From: Pasteurella sp030783905
GTDB taxonomy: Bacteria > Pseudomonadota > Gammaproteobacteria > Enterobacterales > Pasteurellaceae
Reading direction: 5' to 3'
Assembly: GCA_051122655.1 (NCBI GenBank)
Contig: CP182107.1
Location: 1,364,001 to 1,428,000 of the forward strand
Length of the DNA stretch: 64,000 nucleotides
The position numbers and the translations under genes are program-made. Under the pieces are notes generated by a model. The model was not told the origin of the DNA, did no database searches, and saw only the letters and a list, made by a program, of their open reading frames with translations. The first letter of the stretch is position 1. Every line of letters starts with the position of its first letter. Shown in pieces: positions 8,484 through 18,857 of the stretch.

Positions 8484-9725
8484 ATGGCAAAACAATCTTG
8501 TCTCAGTTGGAACAAATTTGATCTTGTTTGGGCCCTCAATTTATTCGGTACGGCAGTTGGTGCGGGGGTATTATTTCTCCCGATCAATGCAGGGAAAGGC
8601 GGCTTTTGGCCGTTAGTATTAATGGCGATGTTGGTCGGGCCGATGACTTACCTCGCACATCGTGGACTGGCGCGCTTTGTGTTATCTTCTGCCAAACCAG
8701 GTAGTGATATTACCGAAGTAGTGGAAGAGCATTTCGGGCAAACGGCTGGAAAATTAATTACCCTACTCTATTTCTTTGCTATTTTTCCGATCTTATTGAT
8801 TTATGGCAATGGGATTACCAATACCGTTGACTCTTTCATTGTGCATCAACTGCATTTGCCTTCCCCTAATCGAGTGTTGTTGTCTTTTGTCCTGATTGCC
8901 GGTCTGATTTCCGTGATGTTAATGAATGAGAAAATCATGTTAAAGATTACTGAATTCTTAGTTTATCCATTAGTCTTTATCCTACTGGCCTTATCACTCT
9001 ATCTTATACCAGAATGGAATACCTCGATGTTAAATGAGTGGCCAAGTACGGAAGCCTTGCTCACAACGTTATGGATTACTATTCCTGTGTTGGTTTTTTC
9101 ATTTAACCATTCTCCTGCGATTTCTTCTTTTGCTCAATCTCAACAACGGGAATATGCTGATCCTACACAGACAGAAAAGCATACTAAGCGTACCTTAAAA
9201 ATGACGTCAAGTATTTTACTGGTGTTCGTGATGTTCTTTGTTTTTAGCTGTGTATTGAGTTTAACCCCCGCTGAGTTAGCACAAGCGAAAACTCAAAATA
9301 TCAGTATTCTCTCCTTCCTCGCCAATAAATTTGATAACCCTTACATTTCATACTTTGGACCTTTAGTTGCCTTTTTAGCGATCACGAGTTCTTTCTTTGG
9401 GCATTATCTTGGCGCCAAAGAAGGACTAGAAGGATTAATCACCAAGCTCTCGGGGAAAAAAACAGTCAAGTGCAAAAAACACCATTATTTCACCGCACTT
9501 TTCTTTTTATTGACGCTATGGATTATCGCCATCATCAACCCAAGTATTCTTGGTTTAATTGAATCCTTTGGTGGACCAATTATTGCCACGATTTTATTTA
9601 TTATGCCGATGTATGCGATCCGTAAAATTCCTGCGATGCAACGTTATCAAGGTCGTGTCTCAAATCTTTTTGTCACCGCAATGGGCATCTTTGCGATTTC
9701 CGCCGTGGTTTATGGGCTATTTTAA
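8484..9725 (+). CDS. sdaC: Serine transporter of the HAAAP family
   Basis: A 413-residue inner-membrane proton-coupled serine importer with about 11 hydrophobic segments. The N-terminal FDLVWALNLFGTAVGAGVLF motif is typical of the hydroxy/aromatic amino acid permease family. The ATG at 8484 is preferred over one at 8472 because GGAG at 8474-8477 lies six bases upstream. The gene contains an uptake 9-mer at 9492-9500. It is followed 58 bases later by sdaA on the same strand, so uptake and deamination of serine are probably co-expressed and feed pyruvate. Confidence 0.93.
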   Translation: MAKQSCLSWNKFDLVWALNLFGTAVGAGVLFLPINAGKGGFWPLVLMAMLVGPMTYLAHRGLARFVLSSAKPGSDITEVVEEHFGQTAGKLITLLYFFAIFPILLIYGNGITNTVDSFIVHQLHLPSPNRVLLSFVLIAGLISVMLMNEKIMLKITEFLVYPLVFILLALSLYLIPEWNTSMLNEWPSTEALLTTLWITIPVLVFSFNHSPAISSFAQSQQREYADPTQTEKHTKRTLKMTSSILLVFVMFFVFSCVLSLTPAELAQAKTQNISILSFLANKFDNPYISYFGPLVAFLAITSSFFGHYLGAKEGLEGLITKLSGKKTVKCKKHHYFTALFFLLTLWIIAIINPSILGLIESFGGPIIATILFIMPMYAIRKIPAMQRYQGRVSNLFVTAMGIFAISAVVYGLF

Positions 9726-9783
9726 TGCGGGAAAATCCGTGTAGAATAGCCTCCTTTTTTACACTAAATAAAAGTAGACATGT

Positions 9784-11151
9784 ATGATCAGTGTTTTTGA
9801 TATGTTTAAAATTGGTATCGGCCCTTCAAGTTCCCATACCGTCGGTCCCATGAAAGCGGGTAAGCAATTTATTGATGATTTAATTGCACAAGATCTATTG
9901 GGACAAGTGAGTAAACTGCGTGTTGATGTGTATGGTTCGCTTTCCATGACCGGACGCGGACACAACACTGACATTGCGATTATCATGGGGTTAGCCGGCT
10001 ATTTACCTCATGATGTGGATATCGAGTTTATCCCACGCTTTATTTCTACCTTAAAACAGACCGCACTATTGCCGATAGCGCAAAATACAAAACAAGTGCA
10101 GTTTGATTTCAACGCTGATTTAATCTTTCATCAAACTTTCCTTTCTCGACATGAAAATGGGATGACAATCACAGCGTTATCAGAACATGACGCCACCATT
10201 TATCAGCAAACCTATTACTCTATTGGCGGAGGCTTTATTGTTGATGATGCCCATTTTGCACAACCAACACAGGATGAAATTAGCGTGCCTTTTCCTTATC
10301 AAAATGCAGCCGACATGCTAAAACACTGTGCTGACAATGGTCTGCCACTGTCAAGTGTCATCATGCAAAATGAAATTGCCTTACATGGGAAAAGCGCATT
10401 AAGCCAGCACTTACAGCAAGTTTGGGCGACCATGAAAGCGTGTATCCAACATGGTCTTCATACTGAAGGCTTATTACCGGGCCCATTAAAAGTGCCTCGT
10501 CGTGCGGCGAGCTTATATCGGATGTTAAAAGCCAATCGGAGCTTGTCTAATGATCCCATGAGTATTGTAGATTGGGTCAATATGTATGCGCTGGCGGTCA
10601 ATGAAGAGAATGCGGCAGGAGGCCGTGTCGTGACCGCACCGACGAATGGTGCTTGTGGCATTGTACCGGCCGTCTTTGCTTATTACGAGCAATTCATTGC
10701 AGAAAGCCTGCCTGACATCACAGAACGGTATTTATTAACCTGCAGTTTCATTGGCTCTTTGTATAAGATGAATGCCTCCATTTCAGGGGCTGAAGTGGGC
10801 TGTCAAGGGGAAGTCGGCGTCGCTTGTTCTATGGCGGCGGCCGGGCTAACAGAGATTCTAGGGGGAAGCCCTGAACAAGTGTGTATTGCGGCAGAAATCG
10901 CGATGGAACACAATCTTGGCTTGACCTGCGATCCCGTCGGGGGACAAGTCCAAGTGCCTTGTATTGAACGCAATGCCATTGCAGCCGTCAAAGCAATTAA
11001 TGCGAGTCGCATGGCATTACGTCGCACAACCAGTCCACGCGTTACCTTAGATAAGGTGATTGAAACTATGTATGAAACGGGAAAAGATATGAATGCGAAA
11101 TACCGCGAAACGTCACAAGGTGGGCTAGCAATTAAAGTGGTCTGCTCATAA
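9784..11151 (+). CDS. sdaA: L-serine ammonia-lyase, iron-sulfur dependent
   Basis: Converts L-serine to pyruvate and ammonia in the cytoplasm. At 455 residues it has the single-chain layout: an N-terminal beta domain starting ISVFDMFKIGIGPSSSHTVGP, which is the family signature, then the alpha domain with NGACGIVPAVFAYY, ISGAEVGCQGEVGVACSMAAAG and LTCDPVGGQVQVPCIERNA. The cysteines in the last segments are the usual ligands of the oxygen-labile [4Fe-4S] cluster. No strong ribosome site is visible, which fits coupling to or readthrough from sdaC upstream. A bidirectional hairpin ends the unit. Confidence 0.95.
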   Translation: MISVFDMFKIGIGPSSSHTVGPMKAGKQFIDDLIAQDLLGQVSKLRVDVYGSLSMTGRGHNTDIAIIMGLAGYLPHDVDIEFIPRFISTLKQTALLPIAQNTKQVQFDFNADLIFHQTFLSRHENGMTITALSEHDATIYQQTYYSIGGGFIVDDAHFAQPTQDEISVPFPYQNAADMLKHCADNGLPLSSVIMQNEIALHGKSALSQHLQQVWATMKACIQHGLHTEGLLPGPLKVPRRAASLYRMLKANRSLSNDPMSIVDWVNMYALAVNEENAAGGRVVTAPTNGACGIVPAVFAYYEQFIAESLPDITERYLLTCSFIGSLYKMNASISGAEVGCQGEVGVACSMAAAGLTEILGGSPEQVCIAAEIAMEHNLGLTCDPVGGQVQVPCIERNAIAAVKAINASRMALRRTTSPRVTLDKVIETMYETGKDMNAKYRETSQGGLAIKVVCS

Positions 11152-11160
11152 GCCATTAAC

Positions 11161-11186
11161 GACAGGGGCCCAAATACGCCCCTGTC
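11161..11186. terminator. Bidirectional terminator between sdaA and the DUF1287 gene
   Basis: GACAGGGGC (11161-11169) and GCCCCTGTC (11178-11186) form a perfect 9-bp stem with an 8-base loop between two convergent genes. Confidence 0.82.
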
Positions 11187-11190
11187 TTAG

Positions 11191-11757
11191 TTAATAACGA
11201 TAATGACCGATCATTTTATATTTAAATAAAATATCCTCTTCTTGCGTCCCCGCGCCAATGTTATGAATCACTAACGGGATGCCTTCGGCACTTTTCTTAT
11301 CAGAAATAATGCCAATATGAGGCAAATTACGTGGCAAACGCCAAGTCACAATGTCCCCCGCGTTAAAACTGCTGATATCCGTTAGTGAGAGGGATTTTGC
11401 ATGACGCTGAAAAAAAGTTTCCAAATTAGGCACACGACGGTGATCAATATTGGTATCTGTTGTTTTTAAGCCCCAGTGTTTTGGATAGCTTGACCACGCT
11501 TTTTTCATGTCTTGATTTACTAATTTCTGTAAATCAATATGCTGGTGACGATAAGCGCGAATCACGACATCAGTACACACGCCAGTATGCAATGGCACAT
11601 CCCCCATTGGAAATGCTATTTTACGATAAGTAGGATCATATCCTACTGTCACATCAATTTGTTTTCTCGCATCTTGCACTAACTGCATGGGATGAGTCGT
11701 TGCCAACGCACAGTACGAAAAACCTAATAAGGTCACACTCAGTATCCACTTTTTCAT
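11191..11757 (-). CDS. DUF1287 exported protein (YijF-like)
   Basis: A 188-residue protein with a signal peptide MKKWILSVTLLGFSYCALA and a DUF1287 domain. The domain shows the GVCTDVVIRAYR motif with a conserved Cys, DHRRVPNLETFF, PGDIVTWRLP-like NAGDIVTWRLPRN, and PHIGIISDKK. The Cys and His spacing recalls NlpC/P60-like papain-fold amidases, so a periplasmic cell-wall or peptide hydrolase is possible, but no activity is established here. Its ATG overlaps the dnaE stop as ATGA, so it is translated by coupling to dnaE. Confidence 0.82.
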   Translation of the reverse strand: MKKWILSVTLLGFSYCALATTHPMQLVQDARKQIDVTVGYDPTYRKIAFPMGDVPLHTGVCTDVVIRAYRHQHIDLQKLVNQDMKKAWSSYPKHWGLKTTDTNIDHRRVPNLETFFQRHAKSLSLTDISSFNAGDIVTWRLPRNLPHIGIISDKKSAEGIPLVIHNIGAGTQEEDILFKYKMIGHYRY

Positions 11758-14700
11758 GATTGAAATTCTAACTCCACTGCATTTTCACCTAATTTTTCAG
11801 CCAAGTCAGTGAACAATTGATCACTTGGGTTTACGGACCATTGTATGCCCATTTTGACACGACACTGCCCTTGTGCGCTCGCATAATAAACATGCAGAGG
11901 CAAAGTCCCCCCACTATAAGGTGTTAATAATGCTTTGAATTCGCGAATAAAGGCGGGTTGCATCTTTTCTTCAGTCAAACAAATCGCCAAACTTTTTGCA
12001 TAGCGGCTACGCGCTTCATCTAAGCCCATGAGTTCACGCACCGACATTTTTAATCCACCAGAAAACTCATCAAAGCTGACCTGACCCGAGACAATCACAA
12101 CCGTATCTTTTTGTAGTTTATCGGCATATTTATCTAAAGCCTCACCAAATAAGGTGATATCTAACCGCCCTGAGCGATCATCTAGTGTGGCGATGCCAAG
12201 ACGATTGCCTTTCTTCGTTACCGCAAAACGCGAGGAAACCACTAAACCACTGACAGTACTCACCTGACCGCGAGAGTTAGGGACTAAATCTTTTAAACGC
12301 GTTGAACTATAATGCGCGAGTTCTTTCAAATAAGGGCTAATCGGGTGACTACTTAAATACAATCCAAGGGTTTCACGCTCCCCTTCTAAAATCACCTTTT
12401 CACTCCAACATGGTGTGCTGGCATAGGCTTTTTCCACATCTTCGTGGCTTTCCGTCAATACGCCAAACATATCCGCTTGTCCCATCGCCGCATCTTTCGC
12501 ATGTTGATCGGACGCTTTTAACGCATCCTCTAAATTTTTTGACAAGGCTGCGCGATGCGGACCGAGTTTGTCAAATGCCCCCGATAAGATCAAACTTTCA
12601 AAGGTACGGCGATTGATCTTTTTCAGATCCACTCTAGCACACAAATCAAAGAGATCTTTAAAAATCCCCCCTTGTTCACGAGCCGCAATCAGGGCTTCAA
12701 TCGGACCTTCGCCCACGCCTTTAATTGCCCCGATACCATACACAATCTCACCTTGTTCATTGACACTAAAATGATGTTTACCCGTGTTAATATCTGGCGG
12801 AGCCACTTTTAAGCCCATACGCAAACATTCGTCATATAAGCCCACAATTTTATCGGTGTTATCCATTTCTGAGGTCATTACCGCTGCCATAAATTCGGCA
12901 GGATAATGGGTTTTCAGCCATAAAGTTTGATAGGATACCAAGGCATAAGCGGCGGAGTGTGATTTGTTAAAACCGTAACCCGCAAATTTTTCTACTAAGT
13001 CAAAGATTTTCATGGCGAGCTCGCCATCTACACCTTTTTGAATCGCCCCTTTTTCAAAAATTTCACGCTGTGCAGCCATTTCTTCTGGCTTTTTCTTACC
13101 CATTGCACGCCGGAGCAAGTCCGCCCCACCAAGTGTATAGCCCGCCAGTTCTTGCGCAATCTGCATCACTTGCTCTTGATAGACGATCACACCATAAGTC
13201 GGTTCTAAGATCGGTTTTAAACTTTCGTGTTGATATTCTGGATCGGGATAGGCGACAACCTCATTACCATGTTTGCGGTCAATAAAGTTCTGTACCATGC
13301 CCGACTCTAACGGCCCCGGACGGAACAACGCCACCAATGCGATAATATCCTCAAAACAGTCTGGCTGTAGGCGTTTAATCAAGTCTTTCATACCACGTGA
13401 CTCGAGTTGGAACACCGCGGTGGTTTCAGCGCGTTTCAATAACTCAAAGGATGCGGAATCATCTAACGGAATCGTGGTGATATCAACAGGCGCTTTTCCC
13501 TCTTTCGCGAGACGGGTATTAATCATATCCAACGCCCATTTGATAATGGTGAGTGTGCGCAAGCCTAAGAAGTCAAATTTCACTAACCCCGCATATTCCA
13601 CGTCATTTTTATCAAAATGGGTAACGGGATGTTTCCCTTCTGAATCACAATAAAGGGGGGAGAAATCGGTAATCAAGCTCGGGGAAATCACCACGCCCCC
13701 TGCGTGTTTACCTGCATTACGGGTCACCCCTTCCAGTTTGCGAGCCATATCAATCAAGGCTTTGACTTCTTCATCGGAATCATAGACGGCTTGTAATTGC
13801 GGTTCGGCGGCAAAGGCTTTCGCCAAGGTCATACCAGGATCGGGGGGAATTAATTTTGAAATACGATCCACAAAGCCATAAGGGTGACCAAGTACACGTC
13901 CTACATCGCGAATCACCGCTTTTGCCGCCATGGTACCAAAGGTAATAATCTGTGATACCGCTCCCCGTCCATAGGTTTCTGCCACATGCTCAATTACCCG
14001 ATCGCGACCGTCCATACAAAAATCCACGTCAAAGTCTGGCATGGAAACACGTTCTGGGTTTAAGAAACGCTCAAAAAGCAAATCAAATTCTAACGGATCG
14101 AGATCGGTAATTTTTAAGGCATAAGCCACCAAAGAGCCTGCACCCGATCCTCGCCCTGGTCCCACAGGAATATCATTGTCTTTCGACCATTGAATAAACT
14201 CCATGACAATCAAGAAATAACCCGGGAAACCCATTTGGTTAATCACATCTAATTCGACTTGCAAACGTTCATCATAGTCAGGGCGACGTGCTTGACGTAT
14301 TTTTTCGTCAGGAAAAAGAAATTTAAGGCGCTCTTCCAAACCTTCTTTGGCTTTTTTTACCAAAAAATCCTCGGTGGACAGGTCACCCGTTGGGAATTGT
14401 GGTAAAAAATATTCGCCAAGACGAATCGTCACATTACAACGTTGCGCAATGAGTAAGGTGTTTTCCAACGCAGAAGGAATATCCGCAAACAGATCACACA
14501 TTTCTTGTTCAGAACGAAAATATTGCTGAGCGGTATAAATTTTAGGGCGTTTTGGATCATCAAGGGTATAACTATCGTGAATAGCCACACGAATTTCATG
14601 CGCCTCAAAATCCTCTTCCTGTAAGAACAACACATCATTGGTTGCCACCACAGGCAAGCCTTTTTCTTCGGCTAACGTTAAGGCTAAACTGACATAACGT

Positions 14701-15233
14701 TCTTCTTCATAACGCCCTGTTCGGCTCAAACTTAAATAGAAATGATCAGGGAAATAGTCTTGATAAAACTTGACCGCACTTTCAATCTCGGTTGGATTGC
14801 CTTTTAACAGCTTTTTACCCACATCGCCATAATGCCCACCAGACAGCACAATTATGCCCTCACGGTGTTCAATTAACCATGCTTGATCAATGTAGGGCAG
14901 ATCTTGGTAACCTCGCTCATAAGCTTTGGAAAGTAGCAAGGTGATATTGTGATAACCCGTATTATTTTTCGCCAATAAGGTTAAATCAAAAAATTCGTCC
15001 CCACATAAATCACTTTTGACTCGCACATCCGCCCCAATAATGGGCTTCACCCCTGAAGATAACGCTTCGCCATAAAAACGTACTAAACCGCAAAAATTGG
15101 TAAAGTCCGTTAGCCCCATTGCCACCATATTATGTTCAACACAGGCTTTAATTAACGGCTTGATTTTCACAATACCATTAATCATGGAAAAATCACTGTG
15201 TACACGGAGATGGACAAAACGGGGGTGCGACAT
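11754..15233 (-). CDS. dnaE: DNA polymerase III alpha subunit
   Basis: The 1159-residue replicative polymerase catalytic subunit, the usual length for gamma-proteobacterial DnaE. An N-terminal PHP domain starts FVHLRVHSDFSMINGIVKI. The polymerase palm includes GPGRGSGAGSLVAYAL and the catalytic aspartates in MPDFDVDFCMDGRDRV near residue 397. The helix-hairpin-helix and OB regions follow (VSTVSGLVVSSRF, RLDITLFGEALDKY). Ribosome site AAGGA lies 8 bases before the ATG. It contains an uptake 9-mer at 14773-14781. The 3' end is coupled to the DUF1287 gene by ATGA. Confidence 0.98.
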   Translation of the reverse strand: MSHPRFVHLRVHSDFSMINGIVKIKPLIKACVEHNMVAMGLTDFTNFCGLVRFYGEALSSGVKPIIGADVRVKSDLCGDEFFDLTLLAKNNTGYHNITLLLSKAYERGYQDLPYIDQAWLIEHREGIIVLSGGHYGDVGKKLLKGNPTEIESAVKFYQDYFPDHFYLSLSRTGRYEEERYVSLALTLAEEKGLPVVATNDVLFLQEEDFEAHEIRVAIHDSYTLDDPKRPKIYTAQQYFRSEQEMCDLFADIPSALENTLLIAQRCNVTIRLGEYFLPQFPTGDLSTEDFLVKKAKEGLEERLKFLFPDEKIRQARRPDYDERLQVELDVINQMGFPGYFLIVMEFIQWSKDNDIPVGPGRGSGAGSLVAYALKITDLDPLEFDLLFERFLNPERVSMPDFDVDFCMDGRDRVIEHVAETYGRGAVSQIITFGTMAAKAVIRDVGRVLGHPYGFVDRISKLIPPDPGMTLAKAFAAEPQLQAVYDSDEEVKALIDMARKLEGVTRNAGKHAGGVVISPSLITDFSPLYCDSEGKHPVTHFDKNDVEYAGLVKFDFLGLRTLTIIKWALDMINTRLAKEGKAPVDITTIPLDDSASFELLKRAETTAVFQLESRGMKDLIKRLQPDCFEDIIALVALFRPGPLESGMVQNFIDRKHGNEVVAYPDPEYQHESLKPILEPTYGVIVYQEQVMQIAQELAGYTLGGADLLRRAMGKKKPEEMAAQREIFEKGAIQKGVDGELAMKIFDLVEKFAGYGFNKSHSAAYALVSYQTLWLKTHYPAEFMAAVMTSEMDNTDKIVGLYDECLRMGLKVAPPDINTGKHHFSVNEQGEIVYGIGAIKGVGEGPIEALIAAREQGGIFKDLFDLCARVDLKKINRRTFESLILSGAFDKLGPHRAALSKNLEDALKASDQHAKDAAMGQADMFGVLTESHEDVEKAYASTPCWSEKVILEGERETLGLYLSSHPISPYLKELAHYSSTRLKDLVPNSRGQVSTVSGLVVSSRFAVTKKGNRLGIATLDDRSGRLDITLFGEALDKYADKLQKDTVVIVSGQVSFDEFSGGLKMSVRELMGLDEARSRYAKSLAICLTEEKMQPAFIREFKALLTPYSGGTLPLHVYYASAQGQCRVKMGIQWSVNPSDQLFTDLAEKLGENAVELEFQS

Positions 15234-15372
15234 AAAAATATCCTTGCGATGCAGAAAAATTCAGGCAAAAGTGCGGTCTATTTTAACGGGATTTTGCCAG
15301 TTGCACAAATTTAGCTAGGTGAGAAGTTCTCCATTATGCTAAGTTATATGCAATGCAAATCAAGGAGGTACG

Positions 15373-15909
15373 ATGCAATCTTTAATGCTGCTCAAACCCA
15401 CGTTAATCCATAAAAATGAAATTCTAAACTATCAACAAACTTATAAAAACGCAGGGCTCACCTTACACGGCGCCAATCAATTAGCCCATTTTTCTGCAGA
15501 CACTTTTGAAGATTGGCTTGCGTATCTGAATGCCCCCTCTGGAACAAATCACTTTGGTTATGACAAGGTGGCTGATAGTACTTATCTTGCTTGGCATACA
15601 AGCGAAAATCGGATGATAGGTATCATCCATCTGAGACATAAGCTAAATGACTATCTTCTACAATATGCAGGAAATATTGGCTATTCAGTGCATCCTCAAG
15701 AATGGGGAAAAGGTTATGCAACTCAAATGCTCACACTTGCATTAGAAAAAACCGATCTATTGGGGATAAAAGAGGTGATGCTTTCCTGTGATAAAGATAA
15801 TATCGCTTCCAGCAAAGTGATCTTAAAAAATGGTGGATATTTAGAAAGTGAGTTTGAAAGACAAGGAAAAATCATTCAACGTTACTGGATTAAACGTCAC
15901 ATATCATAA
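15373..15909 (+). CDS. GNAT-family N-acetyltransferase
   Basis: A 178-residue predicted acetyltransferase. The acetyl-CoA-binding motif appears as IGYSVHPQEWGKGYATQML near residues 113-131, followed by VMLSCDKDNIASSKVILKNGGY, the typical GNAT motif-B end. The RimJ/RimL-like layout suggests acetylation of a small molecule or a protein N-terminus, but the substrate is unknown. An AAGGAGGT ribosome site is placed 4 bases before the ATG, implying efficient translation. Confidence 0.87.
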   Translation: MQSLMLLKPTLIHKNEILNYQQTYKNAGLTLHGANQLAHFSADTFEDWLAYLNAPSGTNHFGYDKVADSTYLAWHTSENRMIGIIHLRHKLNDYLLQYAGNIGYSVHPQEWGKGYATQMLTLALEKTDLLGIKEVMLSCDKDNIASSKVILKNGGYLESEFERQGKIIQRYWIKRHIS

Positions 15910-15934
15910 AAAAGGCTTGGGTTGCCCCAAGCCT
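15907..15934 (-). terminator. Terminator of the catalase gene
   Basis: AGGCTTGGG and CCCAAGCCT (15913-15934) pair perfectly with a 4-base loop. Read on the minus strand the stem is followed by TTTTTT, so it mainly serves the catalase gene but can also stop the convergent acetyltransferase gene. Confidence 0.9.
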
Positions 15935-15956
15935 GAATCATAAAGTTCCAACAAGA

Positions 15957-17411
15957 TTATTTCGCTAAGTTCGCACGAATTGCATCGGCTAATTCTTTGC
16001 TGACTTTGTCAAATAAGGCTAATTGTCTTTCAACGATTGCACAATCTGTTACACCAGATAAGCCTGCTGCAAAGTTGGCTGCCACACGTGCTTTTTGCTC
16101 AGCATCGAATAAGTTATAAAGTGCCGCTGGTTGTGTGTAGTAATCTTCATCATACTCACGGAAGTTAAAGTGTGCAGCTGAACGCTCTAATTCTAATGCA
16201 GGCTCTTGTTGGTGAGTCGGCACATACGTATCAAAACGATTCGGTGCATAGTTAGGGTGTGTGCCACCATTGTTATCGACTCGCATTGCGCCATCACGGT
16301 GTGTGGTGTGGTATGGGCATTTTGGTGCGTTAACTGGAATTTGGTGGTGGTTAACCCCTAAACGGTAACGTTGCGCGTCTTGGTATGAGAATAGACGACC
16401 TTGTAACATACGGTCTGGTGAGAAACCAATTCCCGGTACGATGTTAGAAGGGGCAAACGCTGCCTGTTCCACTTCAGCGAAGTAGTTAATTGGGTTTTGA
16501 TTTAACTCTAATACCCCCACTTCGATCATTGGATAATCTTTGTGTGGCCATACTTTCGTTAAGTCAAACGCATAGTTATGTTTGTGTGCATCGGCTTCTG
16601 GCATGATTTGCACTTGAACATTCCAACGTGGGAACTCACCGCGTTCAATCGCTTCGTATAAATCTTGTTGGCTTGACTCACGGTTTTCACCCACCACTTT
16701 AGCCGCTTCTTCATTAGTATAGAATTTGTGGCCTTGTTGTGTTTTAAAGTGGAATTTCACCCAGAAACGCTCGTTTTGTGCGTTAATGAAACTATAGGTA
16801 TGGCTACCATAACCGTTCATATGACGTAAGTCTGTTGGAATACCACGGTCACTGAAAAGAATCATGATTTGGTGTAATGATTCAGGGTGACGAGACCAGA
16901 AATCCCATGCAGCGTTTGCATCACGTAAGTTAGTTTGTGGGTTACGTTTTTGTGTATGAATGAAATCAGGGAATTTCAATGGATCACGAATAAAGAATAC
17001 GGGTGTGTTATTACCTACTAAATCCCAGTTCCCTTGTTCTGTGTAGAATTTTAAGGCAAAACCACGCACATCACGCTCAGCATCTGCTGCACCACGCTCA
17101 CCTGCTACGGTTGAGAAACGTAATAATACTTGAGTTTGTTTACCAATACCGTTGAATAAATCCGCTTTGGTGTACTTGCTGATATCATGAGTAACAGTAA
17201 ATGTACCATAAGCCGCAGAGCCTTTCGCATGCACTACACGCTCAGGAATACGCTCACGCGCAAAGTGGGCTAATTTCTCTTGGAACCACACATCTTGTAA
17301 TAGTAATGGCCCTTTAGGTCCTGCAGACATAGTGTTATCGTTTTCAACAATCGGGGCACCTGCAGCATTAGTTAAGGTGTTTGAGCCATGATCAAATGGG
17401 CATTTAGACAT
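15957..17411 (-). CDS. katA: Heme catalase, small-subunit type
   Basis: A 484-residue monofunctional catalase, the size of HktE/KatA of Haemophilus, that breaks hydrogen peroxide into water and oxygen. Visible motifs: the N-terminal active-site region ERIPERVVHAKGSAAYG with the distal His at residue 61; VFFIRDPLKFPDFIHTQKR; RHMNGYGSHTYSF; and the proximal heme-Tyr region RLFSYQDAQRYRLG near residue 339. AGAGGAAT precedes the ATG. The roughly 180 bases upstream are AT-rich and could hold a regulator site, but I could not assign a clear OxyR box. Confidence 0.97.
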   Translation of the reverse strand: MSKCPFDHGSNTLTNAAGAPIVENDNTMSAGPKGPLLLQDVWFQEKLAHFARERIPERVVHAKGSAAYGTFTVTHDISKYTKADLFNGIGKQTQVLLRFSTVAGERGAADAERDVRGFALKFYTEQGNWDLVGNNTPVFFIRDPLKFPDFIHTQKRNPQTNLRDANAAWDFWSRHPESLHQIMILFSDRGIPTDLRHMNGYGSHTYSFINAQNERFWVKFHFKTQQGHKFYTNEEAAKVVGENRESSQQDLYEAIERGEFPRWNVQVQIMPEADAHKHNYAFDLTKVWPHKDYPMIEVGVLELNQNPINYFAEVEQAAFAPSNIVPGIGFSPDRMLQGRLFSYQDAQRYRLGVNHHQIPVNAPKCPYHTTHRDGAMRVDNNGGTHPNYAPNRFDTYVPTHQQEPALELERSAAHFNFREYDEDYYTQPAALYNLFDAEQKARVAANFAAGLSGVTDCAIVERQLALFDKVSKELADAIRANLAK

Positions 17412-17594
17412 AATATATTCCTCTAGAATAAAGTAGAAAGATGATTCAACCTACAACGTAATTGGATTAGCTGGTCGCGAATCCCTCAGATTTGTTTGCA
17501 TTATATCTATTTGAATTTCCCACTCAATCTATCAATTCAATCGAAATTGACGATTAAAATAAAAAAATTGATAAATAAAAACATTCAAATCACA

Positions 17595-18824
17595 TTAATT
17601 AACTGCACTCTCCCCCAATGCAACGGCACAAGCATAAGCGGAGCTCCATGCCCATTGGAAGTTATACCCCCCTAGCCAACCGGTCACATCCAGCACTTCG
17701 CCAATAAAATACAAGCCTTTGACATGATGGCTTTGCATGGTTTTCGAGGAAATGGCATGTGTATCCACCCCTCCCATTGTTACTTCAGCGGTGCGATACC
17801 CCTCTGTGCCATTCGGTAAAAACGACCAATGATGGATAAGATCAATCAATTGTTGCAAACGCACTTTGCTGAGTTGGGCAATGGGTTCATCATGGATAAT
17901 GTTTTGTTCAAGCCAAAGCTCTACCAATTTTTTCGGTAAGACACGACTTAACGCATTTTTAAGCTGCAACTTCGGTGAAGTCGTACGTAATTGCTGTAAA
18001 AACGCGCCAATATCTTGATCGGGTAATAAATCAATTTCAATAGATTCATTCGGTTGCCAATAGTTTGATATTTGTAAAATAGCAGGTCCTGAAATGCCTC
18101 GATGGGTAAACAACATCTGATTATTAAAGGATTGACCACAGTTTGCTGTCGCCACAATCGGCAAGGAAATCCCTGAAAGTGCGGTATAAAATTTATCCGT
18201 TTCACGCCAAGTAAAGGGCACAAGACTGGCTCTTGGCGGCAAGACCTGAATGCCAAATTGTTCCGCCACTTGATAGCCGAAAGGCGTGGCCCCTAAACCG
18301 GGCATAGACAGCCCTCCCGTGGCAATCACTAAGGCATCGCAATACCAAGTGGTCCCATTAGCCAGTAAAGAAAAACGCCCTGTTTTGCCTTGAGCCAGAT
18401 CCGCCGAGCACAATTGATGAATGTCGCTGACTTGCTGACGTAACTGAATATTGACCTGATAATTGGCACATTCTGCCGCTAACATCTCGACAATTTTTTC
18501 CGCCCCCTCATCAGTGAATAATTGCCCTAATTCTTTTTCATGATAGGCAATACCATATTGCGCCACCATGGCAATAAAATCCCATTGGGTATAACGAGCT
18601 AAGGCGGATTTAACAAAGTGGGGGTTTTGCGAAAGATAGTGCTGTGGTGTCACCTCTAAATTGGTGAAATTACAAAATCCACCACCCGACATTAAAATTT
18701 TGCGCCCAATTTTTTTACCGTTATCTAGCAAGGTGACTTGCTTGCCTAATTTAGCGGCTTGACTCGCACAAAATAATCCTGCCGCCCCTGCGCCAAGAAT
18801 AATCACTTCAGAATAGTTTTTCAT
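17595..18824 (-). CDS. HI0933-family FAD-dependent oxidoreductase
   Basis: A 409-residue flavoprotein. An N-terminal dinucleotide-binding fold VIILGAGAAGLFCASQAAKLG is followed by GKKIGRKILMSGGGFCNFTN, the family signature, and the C-terminus carries GLYFIGEVLDVTGWLGGYNFQWAWSSAYA, which closes the FAD site. The ATG at 18824 is chosen because the longer frame would need a GTG at 18848 that adds no conserved residues. In Haemophilus the homologue HI0933 also sits next to nrf-type genes, as here. The physiological substrate is not known; YhiN-like annotations are generic. Confidence 0.88.
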   Translation of the reverse strand: MKNYSEVIILGAGAAGLFCASQAAKLGKQVTLLDNGKKIGRKILMSGGGFCNFTNLEVTPQHYLSQNPHFVKSALARYTQWDFIAMVAQYGIAYHEKELGQLFTDEGAEKIVEMLAAECANYQVNIQLRQQVSDIHQLCSADLAQGKTGRFSLLANGTTWYCDALVIATGGLSMPGLGATPFGYQVAEQFGIQVLPPRASLVPFTWRETDKFYTALSGISLPIVATANCGQSFNNQMLFTHRGISGPAILQISNYWQPNESIEIDLLPDQDIGAFLQQLRTTSPKLQLKNALSRVLPKKLVELWLEQNIIHDEPIAQLSKVRLQQLIDLIHHWSFLPNGTEGYRTAEVTMGGVDTHAISSKTMQSHHVKGLYFIGEVLDVTGWLGGYNFQWAWSSAYACAVALGESAVN

Positions 18825-18857
18825 AAGATTGTTTGAACATTGTATCACGATAAAACA

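Noticed and set aside
10458..11156. Minus-strand frames across sdaA
   Set aside because: They are frame shadows: sdaA on the plus strand carries the full family motifs and the opposite frames have none.
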